From contig NC_054543.1 of assembly GCF_017654505.1 (NCBI RefSeq), forward strand, positions 22,912,002-22,976,001: a stretch of 64,000 nucleotides of DNA, written 5' to 3'. This DNA comes from Polyodon spathula (Eukaryota; Chordata; Actinopteri; Acipenseriformes; Polyodontidae). Below are positions 29,875 through 40,212 of this stretch, one piece after another. Position 1 is the first letter of the stretch; every line of letters begins with the position of its first letter. A model generated the notes under the pieces. It had not been told where the DNA came from. It searched no databases and was given only the letters and a program-made list of their open reading frames with translations. A program made the position numbers and the translations under genes.

Positions 29875-30361
29875 CGTTCCCTCAGGTCTGCCCTCTAAGA
29901 TGAAACGAGCCAGCTGGCGGAAGCTGGGATTACTGGACCAAGCATGGCCTGTGAAACAAAAACAAAACTAACTTAAAAAAAAAAATTGGAAAAGGAAAGA
30001 TTGTAGGAATCAGGGAATCCTTGGGCAGACCCCCGAAACGCGTAGAGGTGGAGGGAACACTGTTCCCGGGCAGTGCGGATAACGACGATCGGGGTAACGC
30101 TGCCGAGTGCAGCACCTTTATTTTGTAGTTTTGTTACTGTGTTTTATTTTCCCTTTTTCTTTCGCCTTTTGTTCTTTGTGATTTATTATTTCCAGAGCAC
30201 CTGCGAGAGCACCTGCCTGGACTGTGTACCTGGACTGGTATAACTGTGGTTACCGTTGCCGATACTCAAGCCATGGACAACAGCGACCTTTGCGGGCTGA
30301 AATAAATGAGTCAGCTTGAGCACTATCTACTTGTCAGTGAATTGCCCACCACCCTTCCACA
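29875..30361 (+). repeat. Gypsy 5' LTR, 5'-truncated
   Basis: Ends ...CTTCCACA two bases before the primer-binding-site-like sequence and contains an AATAAA at 30301. The first 45 bp match the tail of the truncated LTR at 45633-45876, so the missing 5' part would be about 200 bp, replaced here by the inverted-repeat element. Confidence 0.65.
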
Positions 30362-30459
30362 CGTGGTGTCGAGGTGGGATTCATTGGCACAGCCCACACA
30401 AAGCAATGCAATAATAAAAAAATTAAAAATAGAATAGACCTGCAGAAGTTTGCCACTTT

Positions 30460-31155
30460 GATGGACCTCCTGCGCCAAACCCTAACTGAAGTGGTGCAGG
30501 GGGGTGCCAGAGCGGCCGCAGCCCACAAAAATGACGGCAGAGGATCGGCCAGACGCCGACCTGGAGGTGTTCGAGGCCATGGCGATCTCTGCCGGGTAGG
30601 TCCAAGCGCAGTGGGCTTTCTGCCTCCTACCACAGCTGACGGGAGAGATGCAGGTGACGGCGAGGACCCTGGATCCGGAGGCGATGATGGAGTCACTCAC
30701 GGGCTGCTGCAGTGTTGAACCGGGGTCTCGCGCAACCACCCTACCGTCGAGCCCCTTTGATGGCTTCAGCATTTCAACCTTCTGCTGAAGCTTTACGGTG
30801 GGGAACCAGTTCACCGATGTGTGGAACAAGCTGGGAGGTGAACCACATCGACCGGGAGTGCCCCGTTATGGGATGTGACCTCAGCCAACCAGGTAAGACT
30901 GTTCCATACATCAGTCACTCCAGCAGATGGGTTTTGTTATTCCTGTGCCAGTGGATGATACAAAAACCCAGGCTTTCTTGGATTTAGGGTGTGGTCAGTC
31001 CCTAATACAGGAGAGCCTAATCTCACCGGGGCATATAAAATGTATTCATGGGGATGTACGCTCATCCCAAGATCAGTATAAATATAGGAATTGGCCAGCA
31101 GGTGACTCAAGTACAAGTTGGGTTGCGTCCTCGACTGCCAGTACCAGTGTCACAG
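30460..31155 (+). pseudogene. Gypsy gag and protease, decayed
   Basis: An ATG at 30460 starts MDLLRQTLTEVVQ. A frameshift near 30525 leads to KMTAEDRPDADLEVFEAMAISAG followed by TAG where related Gags have Trp. QWAFCLLPQLTGEMQV and LDPEAMMESLTG follow in the next frame, the first half of a SCAN-like Gag. A knuckle remnant (HIDRECPVMGCD) and a protease region with AFLDLGCGQSLIQESLI, where the usual DTG or DSG reads DLG, complete it. Not functional. Confidence 0.75.
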
Positions 31156-31390
31156 GAAATAAGTTAGCCGTGAAATAAGTTAGCGTTTGCGTTTTTTTGA
31201 GCCTTTATACACATGCGCGAATCTTAGACCTTAAAGGTAAGGTTCTCTGCGGAGATTTTTTGTCTGTACACTTTAATTCAGAACAGATTTTTATTGCGAT
31301 CTTTCCTTGTGTTTAGTAAATTATTTTAAACTTAAAAATGTTGTCAGGATCTTTATTAAAATGTACATTACAAGAAGAATCGAGAAGGTA
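31156..31390. other. Non-coding junction sequence
   Basis: Between the gypsy remnant and the CR1 fragment. GAAATAAGTTAGC occurs twice in a row (31157-31186). No coding evidence. Confidence 0.5.
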
Positions 31391-31391
31391 A

Positions 31392-31800
31392 GAACCGAAA
31401 ACAAATCATTGAAATATGCAGACAGGCTAAAAGAACTGAATCTGTTCAGTCTTGAACAAAGAAGACTACACGGCGACCTAATTCAAGCATTCAAAATTCT
31501 AAAAGGTATTGACAATGTTGACCCAAGGGACTTTTTTGACCTGAAAAAAGAAACAAGGACCAGGGGTCACAAATGGAGATTAGACAAAGGGGCATTCAGA
31601 ACAGAAAATAGGAGGCACATTTTTACACAGAGAATTGTGAGGGTCTGGAATCAACTCCCCAGTAATGTTGTTGAAGCTGACACCCTGGGATCCTTCAAGA
31701 AGCTGCTTGATGAGATTTTGGGATCAATAAGCTACTAACAACCAAACAAGCAAGATGGGCCGAATGGCTTCCTTTCGTTTGTAAATTTTATGTTCTTAAT
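31392..31800 (+). mobile_element. CR1-type LINE, copy D (3' end only)
   Basis: Only the last 400 bp of CR1: the ORF2 C-terminal region in one open frame (YADRLKELNLFSLEQRRLHG through KKLLDEILGSISY, stop at 31736-31738) and the 3' UTR, ending GTTTGTAAATTTTATGTTCTTAAT. The tail has barely one 8-bp unit. Strong 5' truncation is normal for CR1. Confidence 0.92.
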
Positions 31801-32192
31801 ACTAATAACATGTTTTTCATATTATTGTTTAATAATAGGTTAACTTATGTAGTTTACAAAGTTTACATTTAATTGGTGGCTTCTTTATATTATAAGTTTT
31901 ATTCGTACATTTAGCGAAAGAGAAATAAATCAAGTACATGCATTATTTTGTATATGGGTTATGACATAAGCAGAAATAAGATTTTGTTGTGTGATTTATT
32001 TTTATGTGGAGTTATATTTGTGTTTAAAATGTAATAACAACAGTTTCTAATACGACATATTATCTATTATTTAATGATAGGTGTTAAGTTTAATTCCCAG
32101 TTTACAAAGACGTGGCAAACTCTCACCAGAGTTCATTTTAAATTTGTGATTGCCGTGGATATTTATATTAGGTTTTCTTCATACAAATAATA
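31801..32192. other. AT-rich non-coding spacer
   Basis: Between two CR1 copies of opposite orientation. Nothing recognised. Confidence 0.55.
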
Positions 32193-32193
32193 C

Positions 32194-33360
32194 GTAAGAA
32201 CATAAGAACATAAGAAAGTTTACAAACGAGAGGAGGCCATTCGGCCCATCTTGCTCGTTTGGTTGTTAGTAGCTTATTGATCCCAAAATCTCATCAAGCA
32301 GCTTCTTGAAGGATCCCAGGGTGTCAGCTTCAACAACATTACTGGGGAGTTGATTCCAGACCCTCACAATTCTCTGTGTAAAAAAGTGTCTCCTATTTTC
32401 TGTTCTGAATGCCCCTTTTTCTAAACTCCATTTGTGACCCCTGGTCCTTGTTTCTTTTTTCAGGCTGAAAAAGTCTCTTGGGTCGACACTGTCAATACCT
32501 TTTAGAATTTTGAATGCTTGAATTAGGTCGCCACGTAGTCTTCTTTGTTCCAGACTGAATAGATTCAATTCTTTTAGCCTGTCTGCATAGGACATGCCTT
32601 TTAAACCCGGAATAATTCTGGTCGCTCTTCTTTGCACTCTTTCTAGAGCAGCAGTATCCTTTTTATAGCAAGGTGACCAGAACTGAACACAATATTCAAG
32701 AGGAGGTCTTACTAGTGCATTGTACAGTTTTAACATTACTTCCCTTGATTTAAATTCAACACTTTTTACAATGTATCCGAGCATCTTGTTGGTCTTTTTT
32801 ATAGCTTCCCCACATTGTCTAGATGAAGACATTTCTGAGTCCACAAAAACTCCTAGGTCTTTTTCATAAATTCCTTCTCCAATTTCAGTATCTCCCATAT
32901 GATATTTATAATGTACATTTTTATTTCCTGCATGCAGTACCTTACACTTTTCTCTGTTAAATGTCATTTGCCATGTGTCTGCCCAGTTCTGAATCTTGTC
33001 TAGATGATTTTGAATGACTTTTGCTGCTACAACAGTGTTTGCCACTCCTGCTATTTTTGTGTCATCTGTAAATTTAACAAGTTTTCTTTCTATACCAGAA
33101 TCTAAATCATTAATGTAGATTAGGAATAGCAGAGGACCTAATACTGATCCCTGTGGTACTCCACTGGTTACCTCACTCCATTCTGAGGTTTCTCCTCTAA
33201 TCCCAGGACTTTCTGTTTTCTACATGTTAACCACTCCCTAATCCATGTACATGTGTTTCCTTGAATCCCTACTGCGTTTAGTTTGAGAATGAATCTCTTA
33301 TGCGGGACTTTGTCAAAAGCTTTCTGGAAATCTAAATAAACCATGTCATATGCTTTGCAA
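32194..33360 (-). mobile_element. CR1-type LINE, copy E, inserted in a gypsy RT gene
   Basis: Minus-strand copy with three 8-bp tail units at 32194-32216. It is 5'-truncated at about 33360 inside the RT sequence YDMVYLDFQKAFDK. Beyond that point minus-strand gypsy RT sequence begins. It removed or displaced the 3' half of the gypsy element. Confidence 0.92.
32266..33360 (-). pseudogene. CR1 ORF2 reverse transcriptase, 3' part
   Basis: A long frame (33045-32266) covers the end of the RT thumb and the whole C-terminal domain without stops, to GSISY. The region just upstream (33368-33168) carries KAFDKVPHKRFILKLNAVG and WIREWLTCRKQKV. The catalytic ADD site falls in the damaged stretch between them: 33062-33090 reads FTDDTKI in a shifted frame. 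Truncated and frameshifted. Confidence 0.9.
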
Positions 33361-33830
33361 CTTATCAATAGCGTTTACCTTTCTTAAATCCACGCAGAAG
33401 CGGTTGGTGCCTTTCTTGGCCACTATGACAATTGAACTGCACCACTCGCTCCTGGAAGGCTCAATCACCCCGAGCTCGAGCATATCCCATACCTCTTTGC
33501 GAACGCCACTTCATCGACTTTCTGGGATCTGGTGCGGTCTCTCTCGTACTGTGACACCTGGTGGAGAGATAGTGTCATATTCAACTAAGTTTGTTCTGCC
33601 GGGCACGTCAGAAAAAAAACATCGCTGAACTCCTCAATAAGCTTACGCAGCTCTCTTTGCTGATCCGGAACAAACTGTTGCCCCATTGAAATCACTCTTG
33701 TGCTCTGGGTCTCTGGACAGGGGCCTAAATCATCCTCCATATTGCCTGGGGCTATAAATAAGACCTCCCTTGCCTGCCAGGGCTTTAACAAATTAACTTG
33801 ATAAATTTCACTTTCTTTCCAGCGATCGGG
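33361..33830 (-). pseudogene. Gypsy reverse transcriptase, N-terminal part
   Basis: Minus strand: after NLLKPWQAREV, the end of the integrase, comes an acidic linker and ELRKLIEEFSDVFF, the standard RT lead-in of gypsy elements. In shifted frames this continues as SEWCSSIVIVAKKGTNRFC and VDLRKVNAI, the RT finger motifs. CR1 copy E begins at the next residues, so the catalytic Asp boxes and RNase H are absent. Confidence 0.82.
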
Positions 33831-34500
33831 CTGTCTAATTTCATAATTTACTTTCCCTATAGCCTAAATCACCTCATACGGCCCCTGCCATTTAGCACAC
33901 AGTTTTGACTCTGATGAGGAAAGTAGCAGCATTACCTTGTCCCCTGGTCGAAAAGTTTGAATCCATGCATTTTAGTTGTTAAGCTGCTGCTGTCAGTGCT
34001 GAGCCAATCTGAGGTTGTCTTGGGCCAAACGACCGACCAAATCCAGGCGATCTCTTAGTAGGAGCACATACTTCACTACATTTTTAGACGAGCCTTTGTG
34101 CTCCTCCCACCCCTCTCTCAGCAGGTCGAGAATGCCGCGAGGCTGCCGGCCGTACAGGAGCTCAAAGGGGGGGAACCCCGTTGAACTCTGCGGCACTTCT
34201 CTCACCGCAAAAAGGAGGTAGGGAAGAAGCGATGCCCAATGTTTCTGCTCCTGTGTTACGAATCACCTCAGCATTGACTTTAAGGCCCGATTAAAACGTT
34301 CAACCAGATCATCCGATTGTGGATGATAAACGGACATCCTGATGGGACGTATTTTCAATATTTTGTACACCTGCTGTAATGTATTGGACAGAAAATTGGT
34401 CCCGTGATCGGTCGAAATCTCCTTGGGGATTCCTACTCTAGCCATAATCTGCGCTAACTCGGTGGCTATTGCAGCGGCACTAGAGGACCTCAATGGAACT
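33780..34500 (-). pseudogene. Gypsy integrase core and C-terminal domain
   Basis: Continues the integrase of the next entry after a stop at about 34500. It has ISTDHGTNFLSNTLQQ (second catalytic Asp), SDDLVERFNRALKSML (catalytic Glu), VREVPQSSTGFPPFELLYGR, and a C-terminal KWQGPYEV module of the GPY/F type near 33870. There are stops near 34263 and 33990. The enzyme would insert the element cDNA. Confidence 0.85.
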
Positions 34501-35849
34501 TACTCTGGGTATCGCGTTGCATAATCCACCACTACTAATATATGCATATACCCAGAGTCAGAAGATAGCAAAGGGCCCACTATGTCCATTGCAATGCGCT
34601 CGAAAGGAGTGGAAATAATTGGCAGTGGGACCAAAGGGGCGGGGCGCACTCGACCCGGTGCTACTCGCTGGCAGTCTGGGCATGTGGCTACATATCTCGA
34701 CACATCAGTATGAAGACCGAGCCAATAGCATCGAGCCAATATTCGTTCCCTCGTCTTCTCGGCTCCGAGGTGCCCCGGAAAGGGGATATCATGCGCCAGC
34801 CTCATGACCTCGGTCCGACAAGACGGGGGAACCAACAATTGTGTTACAGGCTGTCCAGTGGATGTGGCTTGGTTTACTCTATACAGTAATTGCCCTGTGA
34901 TACTGAAATGTGGATATACTAGCGCCCCAACGCCATCAACATCCTTACCTTCAATGGACCGGACCTGCCCCCAAGCGTGCACCAGTGATGGGTCGTTATG
35001 TTGGCCCCACACTAGGTCCGCACTTGAGTACCACAAGTCCTGTACATTGAGAGGGGCTGGAATAACCTCTGCCCTAGTCGGCACAATAACCTCACCCTCT
35101 CTGTCACACTGCATTCCCACTCCCTTCGACTGGCATTTGTTACCATTGCAGCACTCTCCCACCAGACCCCAGCCTTGTCTCAAAGACGCTTGCTCCCATT
35201 TCGCGGTCCATCTCTCCTTATTTGTTTTAATAGGATGGAAAAGAGGGGAAAACATTTCATTATGAAAAGGAAACATATCACCAATCCGTTCCTTTTTCTT
35301 TTTTTCTGCCACGTTTACGTGTGTGGCTGAGACTGCCATTATTTGCTTCAATTGTTTGAATTTTGGCCAGTCTTGGCCCAGAATAACTGGGTATGGCAAC
35401 CGTTCCGCCACCCCGACTACAAGGTGATGTTTTATCGGTCCTACCGATAAATATACATTTAATGTGGGGTATGCCGCCGTGTCTCCATGGATACAGGAGA
35501 TGGCCACCTGACCTTGTGGCTGCCACGACACACCGCCCAAGAGAGCTGTCCTAATCAAGGTTTGCTCACACCCCGTGTCCACTAACACGTGGGTTTTCAC
35601 ATTTCCTAAAACCACGTCAATTAAACAGGGCCCCTCCCGACCATTTTCCCCATGCTTACCAGTTCCAGGTATCCAATTGCACGCAGCCACATCACACTCC
35701 ATGGCAGCGGGGCATGACCTGGCCCTATGTTCTAGCTGGTTACACCTAAAACAGAGAGGGGGGACCGAGGGGGCATAGGTTAAATATCTGTCCCGCTGCT
35801 GGTAGGGCAACGGGGCAGGGGCAACACCTCTACCCCAGCTGGGGGCCAA
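34500..35849 (-). CDS. Gypsy polyprotein segment: zinc knuckle, protease, integrase N-terminus
   Basis: A single 449-residue open frame. Residues about 33-47 form a zinc knuckle (CFRCNQLEHRARSCP). Around 75-105 lies a retropepsin-like protease, CLIDVVLGNVKTHVLVDTGC with the DTG active site. After a linker of about 180 residues the integrase begins: an HHCC zinc finger (HDIPFPGHL and CPDCQ) and the first catalytic Asp in FERIAMDIVGPL, ending YATRYPE before a stop. It is the middle of a longer Gag-Pol, opened by a frameshift at each side. No RT lies between protease and integrase. Confidence 0.88.
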   Translation of the reverse strand: MAPSWGRGVAPAPLPYQQRDRYLTYAPSVPPLCFRCNQLEHRARSCPAAMECDVAACNWIPGTGKHGENGREGPCLIDVVLGNVKTHVLVDTGCEQTLIRTALLGGVSWQPQGQVAISCIHGDTAAYPTLNVYLSVGPIKHHLVVGVAERLPYPVILGQDWPKFKQLKQIMAVSATHVNVAEKKKKERIGDMFPFHNEMFSPLFHPIKTNKERWTAKWEQASLRQGWGLVGECCNGNKCQSKGVGMQCDREGEVIVPTRAEVIPAPLNVQDLWYSSADLVWGQHNDPSLVHAWGQVRSIEGKDVDGVGALVYPHFSITGQLLYRVNQATSTGQPVTQLLVPPSCRTEVMRLAHDIPFPGHLGAEKTRERILARCYWLGLHTDVSRYVATCPDCQRVAPGRVRPAPLVPLPIISTPFERIAMDIVGPLLSSDSGYMHILVVVDYATRYPE

Positions 35850-36357
35850 CCTCGGTCTCCATGGGGGGGGGAGGCAAGGGGGCCCACCGGGGTCTGCGGT
35901 CTCGGTGGTCTTGGTCCCGGGAACGAGGGTGGTGGTGTTGGAGGAGTGGGAGGGAGAGGTTGGTTACTGCCACCACAATGGCTTCCCCCATTTGTTGAGC
36001 GGTCTTCTTCTCAGGGGTCAGCCAATGGACCATGTGGTCGCACAACCGCTCTGCGACCACCCTGGGGCATGTCTCCGGGGCTCTCCGGTACTCGCGGAAC
36101 CGCGTCCCGTGGGTCTCCACGGTGATGTTGAGGCGGCAGAGAATAGCCTGCTTGACCAGGTCATAGTCGGTGGAGTACTGGTCGTTCAGGGCTTGGTAGG
36201 CTGTCTGAGCCTCCCCGATCAGGCAAGGTTCCACCTGGCTTGCCCAGAACTCCCGCGGCCATCCCGCCACGGTCGCTAGCCACTCAAACGCCACCAAGTA
36301 TGCCTCTGGGTCATCCTCCGCCGTCATTTTCATGGCCCGTGCCTTTGGGGGCGACAT
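35830..36357 (-). pseudogene. Gypsy Gag with SCAN-like region
   Basis: The frame starts at 36357 with MSPPKARAMKMTAEDDPEAYLVAFEWLA and continues WASQVEPCLIGEAQTAYQAL, QAILCRLNITVETHGTRFREYRR, VVAERLCDHMVHWLTPEKKTAQQMGEAIVV. The last 70 residues follow the pattern of the vertebrate SCAN domain (Arg-Phe-Arg motif, Leu-x-x-Leu...Trp-Leu, then Gln-x-x-Glu), which is known to descend from Gmr1-like Gag. A frameshift near 35840 separates it from the knuckle-protease frame. Confidence 0.85.
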
Positions 36358-36525
36358 CAGCGATGTTACGGTAGGGGTCGCTCCTGCGGCAGTGGCCAGC
36401 TCTACCCGTTCAATGAGCGCCGTGTAGCGCTCCTCCCTCCGTCTCTCCTCTGCATCCTGTCTGATCTCCAGTGCCTGCAGCAGCTCCGCCAGTGCGTCGC
36501 GGTCTATCCCACCTCTGGCATCATG
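36358..36525 (-). other. Gypsy leader between LTR and gag
   Basis: Untranslated or N-terminal Gag sequence of the minus-strand element, with ERRREERYTALIERVELA-type coding potential reading towards gag, so Gag may start upstream of 36357. Confidence 0.45.
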
Positions 36526-37025
36526 TGTGGCAAAGTGGTTGTTAAGGGGAACAAGTGTAGCGGTGATGCGATGCAGGAGTGATGAACAGACAACGGTAAG
36601 ACAACAGTGTGTAAAGCGTGGGGAGGGTGAATAACACAGTATAGTACGGAATAGAAAACAAAGGCATGGTCACCAGTCCTGGGTGAAATTTAAACGTGCA
36701 GGTGCTCTGTGCAGTGGTGCTCCAGATAATGCTTTTCGTGGTGACAGCTCCGGAGGTGTGCTTTAACTAAGTCTAGTGGTGCGACAAAGACAGACAATTA
36801 CAGACAGACAAATAACACACAATACATATAACACTTTTTGTTCTTTTACTCTTAGAGCTCCTCTCTCAGTCCTTCTCTCCTAGCGTTACCCAAACAAAGG
36901 AAAAGATCAGCATTACCCTGGCCCTTATATGTACTCCCGCATGACATGTAGGTAAATGGTTGCAGCTGCCTTATTACCTGCAGCTGCCCCTCGTTTACCT
37001 TTCAGGTCAATACGGTCTTACAACA
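36526..37025 (-). repeat. Gypsy 5' LTR (minus strand)
   Basis: On the minus strand it starts TGTTGTAAGACCG and ends CCACTTTGCCACA, 500 bp. TACATATAAGGGCC near 36935 is a TATA-like promoter. The end matches the end of the solo LTR at 46078-46815, so the two are related, but their starts differ. The bases just inside (TGATGCCAGAGGTGGGAT, minus strand) are the candidate primer site. Confidence 0.72.
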
Positions 37026-37151
37026 GAGTCTCGCTTCTTTCCAGGCTGACTGACTTCCCGGTCCCGGAAACGAACTGTCAGGCCAGCCCTTCCAGATACT
37101 TTCATTCTTTAGCGCCCTCACAGGTAGAGAGGGAGATTTATCACCAGAACT
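37026..37151. other. Flank between gypsy LTR and CR1 fragment
   Basis: 126 bp without recognisable coding sequence. It is the original 5' flank of the gypsy insertion or a CR1-linked filler. Confidence 0.4.
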
Positions 37152-37790
37152 CGTATTTCTGTCACAGACCCATATTGATTCGGCTTTATTTTCTTTGTCC
37201 AGGTTTAACACCTGGCCTTCAAGACTGTTTCTTATGTATAACGCTACCCCTCCACCTCTTCTGTCCTGCCTGTCTTTCCTATACAGCATACTTACTAGTT
37301 TACGCAAGTCCTGGATCATGCGGCACTTTACGCACACTTCGTTTAGCTCTGCTGGGTTTTCTCGGATTTCCCACATCATGAACGTGCCACAGATTACTGG
37401 CTTGACGACCATGTTAATGTTTTTTTTTTTTTTTTAAGTTTAGTTTCTTCTGCAGCTGTCTGCACTGCTTCTAAACTGGTCTGCACCGTTTCACGTCTTT
37501 TCTTTTCTCACGCTGTCGTTTCCATTCGCTGTCGCTGGGAAGACTGCCTCGTTTATAGCTGCGTTGTTCTGCTGTGCTGTTGGCTCCTCCCCTCGCCCGT
37601 GTCTCAGAACAGCAATGAGTTTCAGCTTGTTTGTTATCAGAAAAACACACGCGGCTGTTTGACTTTGAGCTGCAGTGTTTTCCCAATGTCTTGTGTTTTC
37701 TGATTAAAGCAATTAAAAATGTAATTTCTCCTTACTGCTTCTAAACTGCTCTGCACTTTTCCACGCCTGTACTTCGCCATGCTGTCGCCT
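37152..37790 (-). mobile_element. CR1-type LINE, copy F, internally deleted
   Basis: Minus strand: the 5' UTR with two promoter-like blocks, the first 43 codons of ORF1 (both CxxC pairs, the second Cys of the first pair replaced by Phe), then a jump directly into the endonuclease (LYRKDRQDRRGGGVALYIRN) and loss of everything downstream near 37152. ORF1 and ORF2 are thus fused in one frame (37412-37002). About 1 kb is missing relative to copy C. Confidence 0.85.
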
Positions 37791-37867
37791 CAAATGAACT
37801 CAAATGAACTAACAGTTTGTCTAATCAGAGCTTTTGAATTATTTTTAGCTCTAAGTGGCTGGTTGCA

Positions 37868-37934
37868 CAATTAGCACTATTCTAGGACTAGCTAATGTTA
37901 ACTCAGGTAAGGTAGTCCAAGATTAGTGCTGATC
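37868..37934. repeat. Small imperfect foldback
   Basis: AATTAGCACTATTCTAGGAC is answered by GTAGTCCAAGATTAGTGCTG in inverse complement with a short spacer. It could be the terminal part of a small DNA transposon; no second terminus was found. Confidence 0.5.
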
Positions 37935-38033
37935 AGAGTTTATGAAATGAGCCAAAAGAGTTGGATATTTTATGTTATCTCTAAAATTGTGTTAAGTAAC
38001 TAATTGTTAGTTCAACTGGGCAATCAATTTAAT

Positions 38034-38345
38034 AACACTATGTAACACAATTTTTGTTCCTGGGTAGTAAGTGTTATTTCCTAATTGCTTATGCCTCAAA
38101 AGTATAGAAAATAGCTATTATTCCCCACAAACTTTGCTTTTGTGACCAGAACAGTGATATTTCAAAATATCACTATTTCCAATGGGAAAACGGGCAAATG
38201 TGTGTCTTTTCTTTCACATAAAGTCAGAAAAAAACAACATATGAATCCAAATTAACATGTATTTATATTAAAGTAATACAAAAATGACTACAAAAGATTT
38301 AGAAGTGAGTAGTGTTTCGAGATTTACGATTATACTGTATTTACA
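38034..38345. repeat. Dispersed repeat, inverted mate of 10.5-10.8 kb
   Basis: Closely matches the inverse complement of 10505-10847. It includes TGTTCCTGGGTAGTAAGTGT and GATATTTCAAAATATC, and it ends in the same ACTACAAAAGATTTAGAAGT arm, but here the arm is present once and the spacer GAGATTTACGATTATACTG is in the opposite relative orientation. Non-coding. Confidence 0.85.
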
Positions 38346-38556
38346 GAATATATAAATAATAAGTCTAATGCAAATAGTTGAGCAGATTGCACTTGACCCC
38401 AAGTCTGGCTTTAACACATTTTCCCAAGTGAAAAAATACATATACTAATAAAAGGAAAGCAAAGTTAAAGAAAAAAAAATATAATACATTATTTGTCTTC
38501 CACACGTAGATATTACTGACAGAACATGAACATTCATTATATCACGGATACAAGGG
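38346..38556. other. Non-coding lead-in to integrase locus
   Basis: AT-rich; contains a short poly-A at 38471. No exon recognised before the Cys pair at 38557. Confidence 0.45.
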
Positions 38557-39669
38557 TGTGACAAGTGTCAGCATATGAAGAAAAGACGGTAGCCCCAGAG
38601 ATGACACCAATCCTCCCAGCTGAGGTCTGGGAGATTCTTGGTATTGATCTGACAGGCCCTTTGCCAGAAACTAGTTCTGACACTTAGTATATTTTAACTG
38701 CTACCTGTCTTTTTTCCAAATATGTGGAAGCCTTTGTTTTGAAGGACAAAACGGCTAAATCCGTGTCATGTTGTTTAAGAACTCTTTTCTTTTGCTATGG
38801 ACCATCAGGTAAAATAATTACTGATCAAGGCAGGGAATTTATCAATGAGTTAAATGACTTACTGTTTGAGGAATTTGGCGTGGAACATTTAATTACCTCT
38901 GCATAGCTCTCTCAGATGAATGGGCAGGCTGAAAGAACTAATCAGACAGTTAAGCGAGCTCTGTCTAAATTGATAAATGAAAAGCAGGATGACTGGGATG
39001 TGTTTCTGGAGCCTGTACTTTTTGGAATTAAAAGCAAGAGTCCACTAAGTACTATCCTTTTTTACTAATGTTTGGTAGACATCAGAAATATTTTTCTGAA
39101 ATTGGCACCGTACCAGGAGGATCATTTGCAGAAGGTGATCCTGATGTTTGTAAAAACATTGAAGAACACAGGAGCCAGATGACTGACATTTTAAAAAAAT
39201 GTCAGGGGAAATATTTCTGCATCACAGGATAAGCAGAAACTTTGTTTTGAGAAAAAAAAAAAAAAGGATATGAAGTGTTTCCAGTTTGCCAGGGGAGATG
39301 AGGTGCTACAGAGAAATATGGTGAAGTGGGCAAAAATGGGTGATAGATTAAAATTTGATTGGGTTTGTCCATATGTAATAGAGGGTTTCCAAGAACTGTG
39401 CAGTTCTTAAGAACATGAAAGGGAAAATCATCAGAAAAAAAAGCTTCCCTGATACATCTAAAACCCTACATACACATTTCTCGCAGTCCCTCCTTTGTTT
39501 TAGCAGTGTCCACATCTCCCAGCCCACCTGCCAGTGATGGGGTTGGAGAAAGCGTATGCAGCATACCCAGAGTGTATAGAGGAGGAAAGGGATTCTGTTG
39601 CAGAGGATATGGAAGTTTCTGTACCATTTGAAGATCAGCAATCTGACAAGGGTAGATATATAGATAAAT
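38557..39669 (+). pseudogene. Integrase (DD35E) of a Ginger-like or domesticated element
   Basis: Integrase-type transposase related to those of gypsy retroelements. A CDKCQH motif at 38557-38574 is the Cys half of an HHCC zinc finger. Then come WEILGIDLTGPLP (first Asp near 38650), IITDQGREFINELN (second Asp near 38822) and MNGQAERTNQTVKRAL (Glu near 38932), with exactly 35 residue positions between the last two, counting one stop. Stops lie at about 38683 and 38905, plus frameshifts near 39060 and 39205. No reverse transcriptase, protease of retropepsin type or LTR is seen near it, unlike in a gypsy element. A donor-like AAGGGTAGAT follows near 39650. Confidence 0.82.
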
Positions 39670-40212
39670 AGATGGATATCTATGTTAAGTAATGTAGTGG
39701 ATTACAAAGTAGTTGTCCTGTGTTTTATCTCCCCTTTTATAATGCCACCTTGCTTACCACCAGGTATTCTTTCTGAACAGACATCTACCAATAGAAAAAC
39801 TGCAACTTTTACCTGTTATATTGCCACCCCGATGCCACATTTCTAAGCCAAGCAAACTTGTATATATATATATAATATGTATCTGTCTATCTATCTATCT
39901 ATCTCTCTATCTATTTATCTCTCTATCTTTATACAGTTGTTGACAAAAACATAGTTAAAGGTTATATTTACATCTAGGCCATGCTAAAACCAAATCATAG
40001 TAGCACTCGCAGTGTTAAAATGTAGCATCATCTAGGGTGATTATACCTGACTTTTAACCCCTTGGAAGACACGTGCAAAAATATTACTATTGATAATAGA
40101 TATATGATAAATACATTAATGGGTTGCAAAACAGTGAGTGTCATTAACTATGGAATGTAATTAATATGTTTATATATTTTTAAAAAGTATTTATTATGTT
40201 ATTTTTGCCCCC
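39670..40212 (+). other. Probable intron between integrase and protease exons
   Basis: Non-coding, includes a (CTAT)n microsatellite at 39886-39928. The acceptor-like pyrimidine tract and AG at its end, and donor-like GGTAGAT near its start, suggest an intron. This is inference. Confidence 0.45.

Larger units (their letters stand above)
29875..31155 (+). mobile_element. Gmr1-like Ty3/gypsy element, 5' part
   Basis: Contains the 3' portion of a 5' LTR (to 30361), a primer-binding-site-like TGGTGTCGAGGTGGGAT at 30364, a decayed gag and the start of a protease. It stops at about 31155, before integrase and RT. Its LTR shares GTTCCCTCAGGTCT and CCCTCTAAGA with the 3' LTR at 45.8 kb, so both belong to one family. 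Confidence 0.75.
33361..37025 (-). mobile_element. Gmr1-like Ty3/gypsy element, minus strand, 3' part lost
   Basis: Reading right to left: 5' LTR (36526-37025), gag with SCAN-like region, CCHC, protease, integrase with GPY/F module, then the beginning of RT, which is cut by CR1 copy E. Integrase precedes RT, the arrangement of the Gmr1 clade and the reverse of ordinary Ty3/gypsy. Confidence 0.88.

Noticed and set aside
39886..39928. CRISPR-like regular repeat
   Set aside because: It is a simple (CTAT)n microsatellite; no spacer-repeat arrays exist in this window.
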